Assembly (NCBI GenBank): GCA_934157235.1
Contig: CAKPHH010000005.1
Span: forward strand, 1 to 64,000
Reading direction: 5' to 3'
DNA: 64,000 nucleotides
From: an uncultured Bacilli bacterium
GTDB lineage: Bacteria; Bacillota_I; Bacilli_A; RF39; UBA660
Positions 51,410-60,514 of the stretch are shown in pieces. The translations under genes were made by a program, and so were the position numbers. Under the pieces are notes generated by a model. That model saw nothing but the letters and a program-made list of their open reading frames with translations. It did not search any database and had not been told where the DNA came from. Each line of letters begins with the position of its first letter. Position 1 is the first letter of the stretch.

Positions 51410-53671
51410 ATGAAATTAAAATTTCGCGCAGATTCACATGATTTATTAATATTTGGTATCTTTGCTGTATTTTTACTATATGTAGTAGCAATTGTAATCG
51501 TTAATCTTGCTACTTTTGCAGCCGAAGGTACATTATCAGGCTTTAACCCATTACCAGCTTTTGGACCAAAGTATATCTTAACAACAATAGTATTCTTTAT
51601 CCTAGCTTTAGCAGCTTTATTCATAAGTGTTAGTTCATACTTTTTTGAAAGAGAAAAAGGTCTTGGAATAACTACTGAAAAGAAAGATAAAGGTTACTCT
51701 CGTTGGGCTAAAGATAAAGAAATTAAAGAAGAACTAGAGTGTGTGCCAGTTCAAGCCAAAAGAGCTAAAGCTGCTGGTATTCCACTAATTGTTACCAAAG
51801 AAGAGTTATGGGTAGATAATGGTGAATACCACTCACTAATTATTGGTGCTACTGGTTCAGGTAAAACACAATGCGTTGTTTTCCCACAAGTTCATAGTTT
51901 AGCAAAAGCCAGAGAATCAATGATTATCACCGACCCAAAAGGTGAGATTTACGAAAAGTCAAGCGTTATGCTAAGAGAAATGGGCTATCAAATTTTACTA
52001 TTAAACTTCCGTGACCCTCAAAATGGTAGTGCATGGAATCCCATGACTTTACCATATAAACTTTATAAATCAGGAAATCACGACAAGGCTATTGAGCTAC
52101 TTGATGACTTAGCTTTAAATATCCTTTATGATGATAGTAATAAAAATGCTGATCCATTCTGGGAAAAAACTTCAGCTGATTATTTTTCAGGTATTGCTCT
52201 AGGCTTATTTGAAGATGCTAAAGAAGATGAAATTAATATTAATAGTATCTCTCTAGCAACAACAGTTGGGGAAGAAAAGTTCGGTGGATCTACTTATATT
52301 AAAGAATACTTTAATGCTAAAGACCCAGCTAGTGCTGCAGCCATCAATGCTTCAAGTACCATTATGGCTCCAACAGAAACTAAAGGCAGTATCCTATCTG
52401 TATTTAAACAAAAAGTAAAATTATTTGCTTCGCGTGATAATTTAAGTGAAATGTTATCTTATAGTAGTGTAGACCTAGAAAGTATTGGTGAAAGACCAAC
52501 TGCTGTATTCATCGTTATTCAAGATGAAAAGAAAACATATCACTCATTAGTTACTATTCTATTAAAACAAATTTATGAAACTTTAATTTCAACTGCGCAA
52601 AAGCATGGTGGAAAACTACCTGTAAGAACTAACTTTATTCTTGATGAGTTTGCTAACATGCCACCATTAAAAGATGTAACAACTATGATTACTGCTGCTC
52701 GTTCAAGACGTATTAGATTTACTATGATTATTCAAAACTTTGCACAATTAGATGCTGTGTATGGTAAAGATGATGCTGAAACAATCCGTGGTAACTGTGG
52801 TAATATTATTTACTTAATTACAACAGAATTAAAAGCCCTAGAAGAAATTTCTAAAATGTGTGGTGAAGTAAAATCTAAGAAAGATGAAAAGACTGCTTCA
52901 ACACCTTTAGTAACTGTCTCAGACTTACAAAGAATGAAACAATATGAAACAGTAATCCTACGTATGCGTAAACAACCATTTAAAACTAAATTAACTCCAG
53001 ATTGGCAAATAGATTGGGGTAGAAAATATCCTTTAGCAAAGTACCCTAACAGACCAAAAAGAGAAGTTCATACTTTCGATATAAAAGAATTTGTTAAAAA
53101 TCAAAAGAAAAAGAAATTATTAGAGATGATGAACGCTGCTGAGTCAGAAGCAAATGGTACTCTTCCGGAGCAAAAAGAAAAAATTGATCAATTCGATTAT
53201 TCAGAGAAAAAGACATATCAAGGACGTTCATTTGGTTCATCCTCAACTTCTAATCCAATGATTGATTTTTCTTCTCCATTCTTAGAAAGAGAAAAAGAAC
53301 CAGCCAAAAAACCATACGAGCCAGTCTTTGTACCAAGCGAAAGTAAGCCAAGTCCAGTTGCTGAGTTCACTCAAACACCTAGTGTAAAACCATTGGAAAA
53401 AGAGTCTTCATCTAAAGATGATGGTTTCAATTTCGATGTTGATGAATTAGTTAAAAAGATAGATGCTAAGATAGCAGAACTTGAAGAGGAAGAAAAGCGT
53501 AACAAAGCTCAAGAAGCATCTCATCAAGAAATTAAACCAACACCACCTATCGACAATGTTAAACCTTTAGAAACAACTCCTGTAGTTGAAAATAAAACAA
53601 ATGTTAATAATTTAGAGTTATCAGATGATGAATCCGACGATGATTTCTTCGATGATTTCTTTGATAATTAA
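51410..53671 (+). CDS. virD4: VirD4/TraG-type coupling ATPase
   Basis: A 753-aa type IV coupling protein that brings substrates to the secretion channel. Two N-terminal membrane helices (about 12-38 and 58-82) precede the ATPase domain: Walker A IIGATGSGKTQCVVFPQ (about residues 143-159), DPKGEIYEK, Walker B NFILDEFANMPPL (about 407-419), and AARSRRIRFTMIIQNFAQL. The C-terminal tail of about 190 residues is charged and ends in a run of acidic residues (DDESDDDFFDDFFDN), probably a protein-contact tail. Its presence without a relaxase suggests protein rather than DNA substrates. It starts after GAAAGGGAG. Confidence 0.94.
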   Translation: MKLKFRADSHDLLIFGIFAVFLLYVVAIVIVNLATFAAEGTLSGFNPLPAFGPKYILTTIVFFILALAALFISVSSYFFEREKGLGITTEKKDKGYSRWAKDKEIKEELECVPVQAKRAKAAGIPLIVTKEELWVDNGEYHSLIIGATGSGKTQCVVFPQVHSLAKARESMIITDPKGEIYEKSSVMLREMGYQILLLNFRDPQNGSAWNPMTLPYKLYKSGNHDKAIELLDDLALNILYDDSNKNADPFWEKTSADYFSGIALGLFEDAKEDEININSISLATTVGEEKFGGSTYIKEYFNAKDPASAAAINASSTIMAPTETKGSILSVFKQKVKLFASRDNLSEMLSYSSVDLESIGERPTAVFIVIQDEKKTYHSLVTILLKQIYETLISTAQKHGGKLPVRTNFILDEFANMPPLKDVTTMITAARSRRIRFTMIIQNFAQLDAVYGKDDAETIRGNCGNIIYLITTELKALEEISKMCGEVKSKKDEKTASTPLVTVSDLQRMKQYETVILRMRKQPFKTKLTPDWQIDWGRKYPLAKYPNRPKREVHTFDIKEFVKNQKKKKLLEMMNAAESEANGTLPEQKEKIDQFDYSEKKTYQGRSFGSSSTSNPMIDFSSPFLEREKEPAKKPYEPVFVPSESKPSPVAEFTQTPSVKPLEKESSSKDDGFNFDVDELVKKIDAKIAELEEEEKRNKAQEASHQEIKPTPPIDNVKPLETTPVVENKTNVNNLELSDDESDDDFFDDFFDN

Positions 53672-53692
53672 TATAAGGAAGGAGCTTAAAAT

Positions 53693-54979
53693 ATGAATAT
53701 TAAGTTTGATTTAGGTAAAAAAAATGGAAAAGTAAATGATATCAAAGCCGATGAACTAGATGAAAAATTTGATGATGAAGAAAAAGACATTGATGCTTCT
53801 GATGATTATGAGGAAGAGGATGATGATTCAGATACTTCATCAACTTCTAACAAAAAAGCTTCAACTTCAGTTATTAACAATGAGCTAAAAGGATTTTTAA
53901 TAAAAATAGCAGTTATAATTATTGGTGGTATAATACTTTTATTTGTTGTCTTAGGTTTAGCTTCCCTTGGAGGAAAAACTTATAGTTATGAAAGAATAGA
54001 AGAAATAATGACTACCGCTGCAGAAAACTATTTTGCTGACTATCCAGAAAGTTTACCAAAGACAGAATTACAAGTAGTAGAAGTAGAAACCCTAACTTTA
54101 GTACAAAATGGTTATATGAAAGACTTATCTGAATACACTAAAAAAGGTGTATCTTGTACTGGAAAAGTTAGTGTTTCAAAATCAGGTAATGATTATGTTT
54201 ATACACCAAACTTAAATTGTGGTGAAGACTATGCTAGTAAAACATTATCTAGTGCTATTCTTGAAGATTCTAAAGTGGTAACATCTGGTTATGGACTATA
54301 CCAAATGAATGGTAACTATGTTTTCCGTGGAGAAAAAGTTAATAATTATGTTCAATTAGGTGAAACACTTTGGCGTGTAGTTAAAATGGATTCAAACCAT
54401 AATATGTATTTAGTAACAAACGAATATGCTGGATACACAACTTCTTGGGATGATAGATATAATAAAGCTTTAGACTATGGAGCTGGTATAAATAATTATT
54501 CAGCAAGTCGTGTTAAAGAATATCTTGAAGAAATCTATAATGAAGAAAAAGAAGGATTAAGAACCTTTACTGCAGAAGACAAAACAAAATTATCCCTTCT
54601 TGATGTATGTACAGCAAAACGTGATGCAACAAGTAAAACTAATAATAACAGTATTGAATGTCAAACTACTGAGAAAGCTCAAAAGCTAGGTCTATTAACA
54701 GTATCAGACTATATTAATGCTAGTATCGATCCAGACTGTACAAGTGTAAGTAGCATTTCTTGTCAAAACTATAACTACTTAGCCATAAAATATAGTTGGT
54801 GGACATCAACTGCTGTTGCTAATACGTCAGCTTATGCTTACGTTGTTGGTAGTAATGGTGTCATAAGATCAACAAGATGCAGCGATTATAATAACGTAAG
54901 ACCAGTTATCAAACTAAGTAGTCGTATCATGATTACTAATGGTGATGGAACTGAAAATAATCCATACGTTATAAAATAA
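53693..54979 (+). CDS. membrane-anchored surface protein, DUF6273-like
   Basis: A 428-aa protein. An acidic cytoplasmic N-terminal part (DDEEKDIDASDDYEEEDDDSD) leads to a membrane helix (about 68-90). A pseudopilin-like module (ERIEEIMTTAAENYFADYPESLPK...YVYTPNLNCG, about 100-180) and a DUF6273-like domain follow (ETLWRVVKMDSNHNMYLVTNEYAGY...YNNVRPVIKLSS), closing in NGDGTENNPYVIK. The 31009 product has the same module and closing motif. It starts after AAGGAAGGAG and is last in the operon, before a strong terminator. The acidic N terminus mirrors the acidic tail of VirD4. The role is unknown. Confidence 0.75.
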   Translation: MNIKFDLGKKNGKVNDIKADELDEKFDDEEKDIDASDDYEEEDDDSDTSSTSNKKASTSVINNELKGFLIKIAVIIIGGIILLFVVLGLASLGGKTYSYERIEEIMTTAAENYFADYPESLPKTELQVVEVETLTLVQNGYMKDLSEYTKKGVSCTGKVSVSKSGNDYVYTPNLNCGEDYASKTLSSAILEDSKVVTSGYGLYQMNGNYVFRGEKVNNYVQLGETLWRVVKMDSNHNMYLVTNEYAGYTTSWDDRYNKALDYGAGINNYSASRVKEYLEEIYNEEKEGLRTFTAEDKTKLSLLDVCTAKRDATSKTNNNSIECQTTEKAQKLGLLTVSDYINASIDPDCTSVSSISCQNYNYLAIKYSWWTSTAVANTSAYAYVVGSNGVIRSTRCSDYNNVRPVIKLSSRIMITNGDGTENNPYVIK

Positions 54980-54982
54980 TAG

Positions 54983-55013
54983 GAATCTATAATTGTTATA
55001 GATTCTTTTTTTT
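54983..55013 (+). terminator. terminator closing the secretion locus
   Basis: A 10-bp perfect stem (GAATCTATAA / TTATAGATTC) with a TTG loop and eight T's. Confidence 0.92.
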
Positions 55014-55038
55014 CATCTAATATTATAGAGGTGAAAAT

Positions 55039-55338
55039 ATGACTATTGATATGATTGACTTCCTAGATATTTATAAAAATAAAACTATAAATATCATAGA
55101 TATAAGAAGTAGATACATATATGAACTAAGTCACATTCCAAATGCAATCAATATCCCATATGATTATTTAATCTTAAATCCTCCTAAGTACTTAAACAAA
55201 AATGAAACATACTACTTATATTGTCAAGCTGGTTATACTAGTAAAAGTATTGCCAAAAAACTAAACTCATCAGGATATCAAACAATAAGCATCAATGGTG
55301 GTTACAATAGTTACAAATTAAACAGTAAAAGAAATTAA
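55039..55338 (+). CDS. rhodanese-like domain protein
   Basis: A 99-aa single-domain rhodanese. It has NIIDIRSRYIYELSHIPNAINIPY (conserved Asp-Arg and His-Ile-Pro), the active-site Cys in YLYCQAGYTSKSIAKKL (about residue 69) and GYQTISINGGYNSYK. Rhodaneses transfer sulfane sulfur to acceptors. It is cytoplasmic, with no signal. The start follows AGAGGTGA. It is monocistronic, with a terminator directly after. Confidence 0.9.
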   Translation: MTIDMIDFLDIYKNKTINIIDIRSRYIYELSHIPNAINIPYDYLILNPPKYLNKNETYYLYCQAGYTSKSIAKKLNSSGYQTISINGGYNSYKLNSKRN

Positions 55339-55342
55339 AAAT

Positions 55343-55371
55343 AAGGATATTAGACACCTAATATCCTTTTG
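55343..55371 (+). terminator. intrinsic terminator
   Basis: An 11-bp stem (AAGGATATTAG / CTAATATCCTT) with an ACAC loop and a short T-run. Confidence 0.85.
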
Positions 55372-55445
55372 TATTGTAAAGATAAATTGTACTATCTAGA
55401 CCAGTCAAATGTTTTGTATTATAATAGTAACAGAAGGTGGATAAC

Positions 55446-56024
55446 TTGGACATAATAAATACATTTATTGAACATAGTACAGAAATTATCTCAAATGGTG
55501 GAATTCTTTTAGGTATGTTACTAATAGTATTAGAATCATTTATTCCCATCTTACCATTAAGTGTGTTTGTAGCTTTAAATACTCATACATTTGGACTTTT
55601 ACCAGGAATACTAATGTCCTGGCTATCAACTTGTCTTGGCTGTTATATATCATATCTCATTTTTTACTATGTCTCAAACAACATAATTTATAAACATTTA
55701 AGTAAAAAAACTATGAAGAAAGTTGATAAGGCCATTGATAAATTTCAAAATATTTCTTTATCAAATCTAACAGTCATAATAACTTTGCCCTTTACCCCAG
55801 CATTTTTAATAAATATCTTAGCGGGAGTCTCTGGAATGCCTAAAAAGAAATTTCTTCTAGCTATCTTAATTGGTAAAATCTTCATGATAAGTTTTTGGGG
55901 TTATATTGGTAAAAGCCTAGTAGAAAGTATGACTGATATAACTACTATTATCATCATGTCTATTATGATTGTAATAGCTTATATACTATCCAAAATAATT
56001 GGTAAAAAAGCAAATATAGAATAG
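55446..56024 (+). CDS. second DedA/VTT-family membrane protein
   Basis: A 192-aa polytopic membrane protein of the VTT (DedA/TVP38) group. The conserved acid-Pro segment is LLIVLESFIPILPLSVFVALN (about residues 25-45). A Gly-rich helix (WLSTCLGCYISYLIFYYVSNN), PFTPAFLINILAGVSGM and FWGYIGKSLVE follow. It is closer to the TVP38 type than the 4000 product is. The likely start is TTG at 55446 after AAGGTGG; the GTG at 55437 lies in that site. It is followed 10 bp later by rmuC. Confidence 0.82.
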   Translation: MDIINTFIEHSTEIISNGGILLGMLLIVLESFIPILPLSVFVALNTHTFGLLPGILMSWLSTCLGCYISYLIFYYVSNNIIYKHLSKKTMKKVDKAIDKFQNISLSNLTVIITLPFTPAFLINILAGVSGMPKKKFLLAILIGKIFMISFWGYIGKSLVESMTDITTIIIMSIMIVIAYILSKIIGKKANIE

Positions 56025-56034
56025 GAGAGTACTC

Positions 56035-57132
56035 ATGGAATATATAATTATCATCTTATTAATAATAAATGTTATACTTACTATAATTTCTCTATTCAAA
56101 AATATTAACGAAAGTAATATAACTGAAAGATTAGGAAAACTAGAAGTAAGTATGATGAAAGAAATGGGAGACTTTAAATCAGATTTAAATCGCAACCTAA
56201 CAAAAGATTTCACTTCCCTAAATGAACAACTAGAAAGAAGGCTAATTGCTATTAACGAGAGAGTAAATGAAAGACTAGATCAAAACTTTGAAAAAACTAA
56301 TAAAACTTTTATGAATGTTATTGAACGTCTTTCTAAAATAGATGAAGCTCAAAAGAAAATAGAAAATCTTTCTACCGACATTGTTAGTCTCCAAAGTATT
56401 TTAACCGACAAAAAAACTCGTGGTATTTTTGGTGAAGTAAACTTAAAACATATTTTAACTAGTGTTTTTGGTGAAAAAAATGACAACATCTTTAGACTTC
56501 AATACACTTTAAGTACTGGTGTAATTGCTGACTCTGTTGTCTTTGCTCCTGAACCTCTTGGAACTATTGCTATTGACTCTAAATTTCCGTTAGAGCACTA
56601 CCAACTAATGGTTGATAAAAAAATACCTGCTAATATTAGAGAAACTTATGAAAAACTCTTTAAACAAGACATGAAAAAGCATATTGATGCCATTAGTAAT
56701 AAATACATAATTCCTGGTGAAACCGCCGATCAAGCGATACTTTTTTTACCAGCCGAAGCTATCTTTGCTGAAATAAATGCCTATCATCAAGATATAATTG
56801 ACTATTCATACAAGAAAAAAGTTTGGATAACTAGCCCAACAACTTTAATTTCTACTTTAACAGTAGTCGAAATGATTATTAAAAACATGGAAAGAGATAA
56901 ATATACCTCAATTATCCATGAAGAGTTAAATAAACTAGGCCTTGAGTTTGCTAGGTACAAAGAACGTTGGGATAAACTAGCACGAAGTATTCAAACTGTA
57001 AATAAAGATGTTGAAAATGTCTCTATTACCACAGATAAAATAACTAAAAAATTTGAAACTATTAATAGAGTAGAATTAAAAAATGAATCTTCCCCAAAAA
57101 AGGAGTTAGACTATAAAGAAGAGGAGGAATAA
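56035..57132 (+). CDS. rmuC: DNA recombination protein RmuC
   Basis: A 365-aa protein. An N-terminal membrane segment (about residues 2-20) is followed by a long coiled coil (about 25-120) and the nuclease-like RmuC domain: TRGIFGEVNLKHIL, GVIADSVVFAPEPLGTIAIDSKFPLEHY and FLPAEAIFAEINAYHQDIIDYSYKKKVWITSPTTLISTLTVV. RmuC limits inversions at short inverted repeats. The length is normal. It sits between a DedA-like gene and an unknown membrane protein, with one- to ten-base gaps. Confidence 0.92.
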   Translation: MEYIIIILLIINVILTIISLFKNINESNITERLGKLEVSMMKEMGDFKSDLNRNLTKDFTSLNEQLERRLIAINERVNERLDQNFEKTNKTFMNVIERLSKIDEAQKKIENLSTDIVSLQSILTDKKTRGIFGEVNLKHILTSVFGEKNDNIFRLQYTLSTGVIADSVVFAPEPLGTIAIDSKFPLEHYQLMVDKKIPANIRETYEKLFKQDMKKHIDAISNKYIIPGETADQAILFLPAEAIFAEINAYHQDIIDYSYKKKVWITSPTTLISTLTVVEMIIKNMERDKYTSIIHEELNKLGLEFARYKERWDKLARSIQTVNKDVENVSITTDKITKKFETINRVELKNESSPKKELDYKEEEE

Positions 57133-57133
57133 T

Positions 57134-58261
57134 ATGAATTCCAAAAATCCTTTAGAATCATTTTATGACGATTCATCTGAAAAAGAAGAAAATGACTTCT
57201 TCCAAGGAAGTGTCTTTGACTCTTTTGATATCGATGATCAAGACAATTCTGAAAATAAAATTAACAATAATATAAATATTGTTCCTTTAAACGAAACTAC
57301 CGAACAAAAACAATCTTCATCTTCTATTCCTACCAAACAACCTAATAAGTTTCCATCAATTAATAATTTTCAAAGAAAAAATTTGGTGATGACTTTTGTT
57401 GGTTTCAAATATGAAACATTCTGTAAAAAGAACTTTAGTACTGAAGCTCTTATCCTTGCTGAGTACTATTTATTTTATCGTCGTATGAATATTTTGGCTT
57501 TAATAATACTTCTTTTAAGAACAGCTGTTTTTATTTTTATTAATCCTTTGTTATCGTTTATTTTTAATATTATTTTAGCATTTACTTTTAATAAGCTTTA
57601 TTTAAACTACGCTAAATATAAAGTAGATAAATTAATTAGTAGCAATCAAGATATTCCTTATGAAAAATTAAGAGAATTAGTCCTAAATGCCGGTGAAGTA
57701 AAACCATCATCTGCCATAAGTGCCTTTATTATAAATGCTTTAGTTTCTCTAGTTGCCTTAATTATTATAAGTGCTGCTGATGTAACAAACGGACCATTTT
57801 CTAATTTTAATATTTTTGCTTTACTAGGAAAAAATCCTAAGTTTGATGGCCAGATTCAATATGAAGAAAATGTAAATATCAATAAATATTATGAGATAGT
57901 CATGCCTGAAGACATTAAAAATGAGCATTCTAATAATACAATTGGTGGCATAAAGACCAATCCTGATTCTACTTTTAGTAATTGTAGTTATAAATTCAAT
58001 GTCTTAAAAAACTATACCGATGCCAAAGATTTGGCTAATCAAATGTCTAAATACTATAACACTAGTAAACCGCAAGAACTCCAAATAAATAGTATCACTT
58101 GGTACTACATAAAATATGAAAGCAACGAAACAGTAAACGTCTATTTAACTTCCCGTAACAAGAGAGTTTATATGTACGAATTTACTAGTGAAAAAGATTC
58201 TAATTTAACTACTTGTGATAGTTACAATGAAAGTATAATCAATTCTATATTTTACAATTAA
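57134..58261 (+). CDS. membrane protein of unknown function
   Basis: A 375-aa protein starting one base after the rmuC stop. An acidic, Asn- and Ser-rich cytoplasmic part (about 1-80) precedes three membrane helices (near 118-135, 137-155 and 190-215). An extracellular domain of about 150 residues follows with two conserved-looking cysteines (NCSYKF; TCDSYNES) and YYIKYESNETVNVYLTSRNKRVYMYEF strands. I do not recognise the family. It is co-transcribed with rmuC and ends at a terminator. Confidence 0.72.
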   Translation: MNSKNPLESFYDDSSEKEENDFFQGSVFDSFDIDDQDNSENKINNNINIVPLNETTEQKQSSSSIPTKQPNKFPSINNFQRKNLVMTFVGFKYETFCKKNFSTEALILAEYYLFYRRMNILALIILLLRTAVFIFINPLLSFIFNIILAFTFNKLYLNYAKYKVDKLISSNQDIPYEKLRELVLNAGEVKPSSAISAFIINALVSLVALIIISAADVTNGPFSNFNIFALLGKNPKFDGQIQYEENVNINKYYEIVMPEDIKNEHSNNTIGGIKTNPDSTFSNCSYKFNVLKNYTDAKDLANQMSKYYNTSKPQELQINSITWYYIKYESNETVNVYLTSRNKRVYMYEFTSEKDSNLTTCDSYNESIINSIFYN

Positions 58262-58283
58262 AGCACTTCTTCGTGCTTTTTTC
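58260..58283 (+). terminator. terminator of the rmuC unit
   Basis: A 7-bp stem (AAAGCAC / GTGCTTT) with a 6-base loop and T's, overlapping the stop codon. Confidence 0.8.
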
Positions 58284-58319
58284 ATGCGTAAAAAAATCTA
58301 ATCTAGCATAAATTTTATT

Positions 58320-58532
58320 ATGATAACAAAAATAATGATCATGTTAATAGCCGCTCTTTTTATGATAATTGGCCTAACATATATAATTATATACATTAAT
58401 TTATTTGCATTTGGTTATACTATAAAAGAATACTTAAGTTTTATACTAAACCAACCCAGCTGCTGGCTTTATATAATTGGTTTATTAACCGAAATAATAA
58501 TTGTTTATACTTGGAAAGGAAAAAGAAAATGA
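58320..58532 (+). CDS. small membrane protein
   Basis: A 70-aa protein with two membrane helices (about residues 4-30 and 48-62) and a basic C terminus. It ends in TGA overlapping the ATG of the next gene (ATGA), so the two are coupled. No clear ribosome site precedes 58320, so the start is uncertain. The function is unknown. Confidence 0.55.
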   Translation: MITKIMIMLIAALFMIIGLTYIIIYINLFAFGYTIKEYLSFILNQPSCWLYIIGLLTEIIIVYTWKGKRK

Positions 58533-59173
58533 ATTATATATATGACATATTATTAAATTTTAATGATCCTGAGAATTATTTTGAATTTTACGAATGGAAA
58601 GAAGATGATTGCTTTGAAAACATCAAAAGAATACCTTTAATAAGAATTTCTAAAGAAACAATGCAGAATTTCCTATCTTGTAAAATAAAGGTATCTTCTG
58701 AACTTTTAAATTTCTTAAAAGGAAATACCATTTCTTATAAAAATAAAAAAGATATAAAATATGGTTGTCTATTCTGTGATTTAAATAAAGTAATTGCCTT
58801 AGAATTCAATAGTAAAGGCCTCGTAATAGGGAAGAGTACTTTATTATTAGATGAGGAAGAAGATGTAATTGATGAAACTACTTTATTAGATGAAGAAGAA
58901 GTAGAATATGAAGTACTGGAAACATATCAAGACACACTCTTTTTAACCAGAGATGAACTTTTTAAAAGAAACTATCTTTTAAAAGAACTTGAATCTCTAA
59001 ACGATAGTAAGGACTATGATAAATTCAATTACTTATATGAAGAGGTTTTTTCTAAAGATAATTTATCTTTTCCTGAAAGATTAAATAGATTTATAAGTGA
59101 AATAAAAGACAATTATAGTAATAATTTTAATGAATTATTTGAAATTATTAGATTAACATACACAAAAAAATAG
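58529..59173 (+). CDS. soluble protein of unknown function (possibly DUF3603-like)
   Basis: A 214-aa acidic protein. The N-terminal part (YIYDILLNFNDPENYFEFYEWKEDDCFENIKRIPLIRIS) resembles DUF3603 proteins of Bacilli, which start with a similar aromatic-rich segment; this is a tentative match. Two similar acidic stretches (TLLLDEEEDVIDE and TTLLDEEEVEYE) sit in the middle. The C-terminal half is helical (RNYLLKELESLNDSKDYDKFNYLYEEVFS). The start at 58529 follows AAAGGA. It converges with trpS. Confidence 0.65.
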   Translation: MNYIYDILLNFNDPENYFEFYEWKEDDCFENIKRIPLIRISKETMQNFLSCKIKVSSELLNFLKGNTISYKNKKDIKYGCLFCDLNKVIALEFNSKGLVIGKSTLLLDEEEDVIDETTLLDEEEVEYEVLETYQDTLFLTRDELFKRNYLLKELESLNDSKDYDKFNYLYEEVFSKDNLSFPERLNRFISEIKDNYSNNFNELFEIIRLTYTKK

Positions 59174-59196
59174 ATTACCTATTAGTAATCTATTTT
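59167..59196. terminator. bidirectional terminator between converging genes
   Basis: A 12-bp stem (AAAATAGATTAC / GTAATCTATTTT) with a CTATTA loop. A-rich and T-rich flanks serve both directions. It overlaps the ends of both genes, including the trpS stop. Confidence 0.85.
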
Positions 59197-60183
59197 CATT
59201 GCCTTTTTAACTTTTTTCATTTGTTCTTCAGCTTTCTTTTTAGCAGCTTCTGTTCCTTCTTTAAGTATTTTATCAACTAACTCCGGATTATCATCATAAT
59301 ATTTTCTTTTTTCCTTTATTGGTTTTAAAAATTCATTCATAGCCGCAATAAGTTCTCTCTTACATTGAACACAACCCCTAGAACCAGCCTTACATTCTTT
59401 ACAAATATTATTAATATTTTCTTCTTTATTAACTAATTTATGATAGTAATAAACCATACATACATCAGGATTAGCTGGATCATCTTTTTTTATCTTACTT
59501 GGATCAGTAACAGCACTCATAATCTTTTTTGTAATTGTTTCTTCATCATCAACTAAATAAATAGCATTACCTAAACTTTTACCCATCTTATCATTACCAT
59601 CAAGTCCTTTAACTCTAGTAGTATTACTCAATACTTGTTCTGGCTCTTTTAATACTTCACCATAGATTGAATTAAACTTTCTTACTATTTCACGACATTG
59701 TTCTATTAAAGGTAATTGGTCATCTCCAACAGGAACTTTTTCTCCATCAAAAGCTGTGATATCAGCAGCCTGTGAAACAGGGTAACCTAAAAATCCATAT
59801 GTAATAGATTCTCCATCGTTTCCAAAAAGTTCTTTCTTCTGAGCAATTTCTGTTTTAACAGTAGGGTTCCTTTCAAGTCTTGCAACTGTTACTAAATTTG
59901 AATAAAAAACTGTAAGTTCAGCAATTTCTGGTATCTTAGACTGAATAAAAATATGTACCTTATCAGGATCAATTCCAATAGATAATAAATCTTTAGTAAT
60001 CTCATAAACATTAGTTCTTACTTTATCAGGATTATTAAAATTATCAGTTAAAGCTTGAACATCAGCAATCTCTAAATAAAAGTCATAATCATTTTGTAAC
60101 TTAACATAGTTTTGTCCAGCTCCAAAATAATGTCCTAAATGTAAATTGCCGGTAGGACGTAATCCGGTTAAAATTGTTTGCAT
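59182..60183 (-). CDS. trpS: tryptophanyl-tRNA synthetase
   Basis: A 333-aa class I aminoacyl-tRNA synthetase that charges tRNA-Trp. The HIGH motif is HLGH in LRPTGNLHLGHYFGA (about residues 8-22). The KMSKS loop is KMGKS (about residue 198). Between them are DVQALTDN and the substrate pocket GYPVSQAADI with VGDDQLPLIE. It carries two Cys pairs in CKECKAGSRGCVQCKRE (about 273), a zinc-site-like feature found in some TrpRS proteins. Expression is controlled by the T-box leader upstream. The start follows GAGG. Confidence 0.95.
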   Translation of the reverse strand: MQTILTGLRPTGNLHLGHYFGAGQNYVKLQNDYDFYLEIADVQALTDNFNNPDKVRTNVYEITKDLLSIGIDPDKVHIFIQSKIPEIAELTVFYSNLVTVARLERNPTVKTEIAQKKELFGNDGESITYGFLGYPVSQAADITAFDGEKVPVGDDQLPLIEQCREIVRKFNSIYGEVLKEPEQVLSNTTRVKGLDGNDKMGKSLGNAIYLVDDEETITKKIMSAVTDPSKIKKDDPANPDVCMVYYYHKLVNKEENINNICKECKAGSRGCVQCKRELIAAMNEFLKPIKEKRKYYDDNPELVDKILKEGTEAAKKKAEEQMKKVKKAMKIDY

Positions 60184-60276
60184 ATATTTACCTCATTTCT
60201 TTCTCTTATTTTATTTTTTTTACTCTAATTAAAGCACCATCGCTTAACATAAATAAACATCTAATCAACTCCTAAA

Positions 60277-60512
60277 ATAAAAAGACTCCATCCTAATATA
60301 GGACAAGAGTCTTGTGCCACCTAACATAGTTCGTATACTATCATATACGTTCAACTTATAACGGAAGAATACCCGATCCTTTATACTATAATTTCCAAAG
60401 GACACTCGTTAGTCCATTCAATATTCCGCCATTACAATTTTCCACCTAACAATTGCTCTCTCTAAATGCAAAGAATATTTACTAATCTAACTCATTGCTT
60501 TAATAACTAAAT
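60277..60512 (-). promoter_or_regulatory. T-box riboswitch, tryptophan specific
   Basis: The minus-strand leader of trpS has all the parts of a T-box. Stem I carries an AGTA box (60483-60480), then AGAGAG, then an apical AGGTGGAAA loop. The specifier TGG (60416-60414) sits in the usual GAA-TGG-AC context; TGG is the Trp codon. A stem CGTATA/TATACG follows (about 60350-60330). The T-box sequence TTAGGTGGCAC (60324-60314) precedes a terminator: AGACTC/GAGTCT and TCCTA/TAGGA stems with a T-run (60313-60277). Uncharged tRNA-Trp should favour the antiterminator and raise trpS expression. The region 60184-60276 is leader RNA without a gene. Confidence 0.93.
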
Positions 60513-60514
60513 TG

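Noticed and set aside
36824..54979. Integrative conjugative element
   Set aside because: Type IV genes are present, but no relaxase, integrase, excisionase, origin-like repeats or tRNA-linked boundary was seen, and base composition and codon style match the neighbours.
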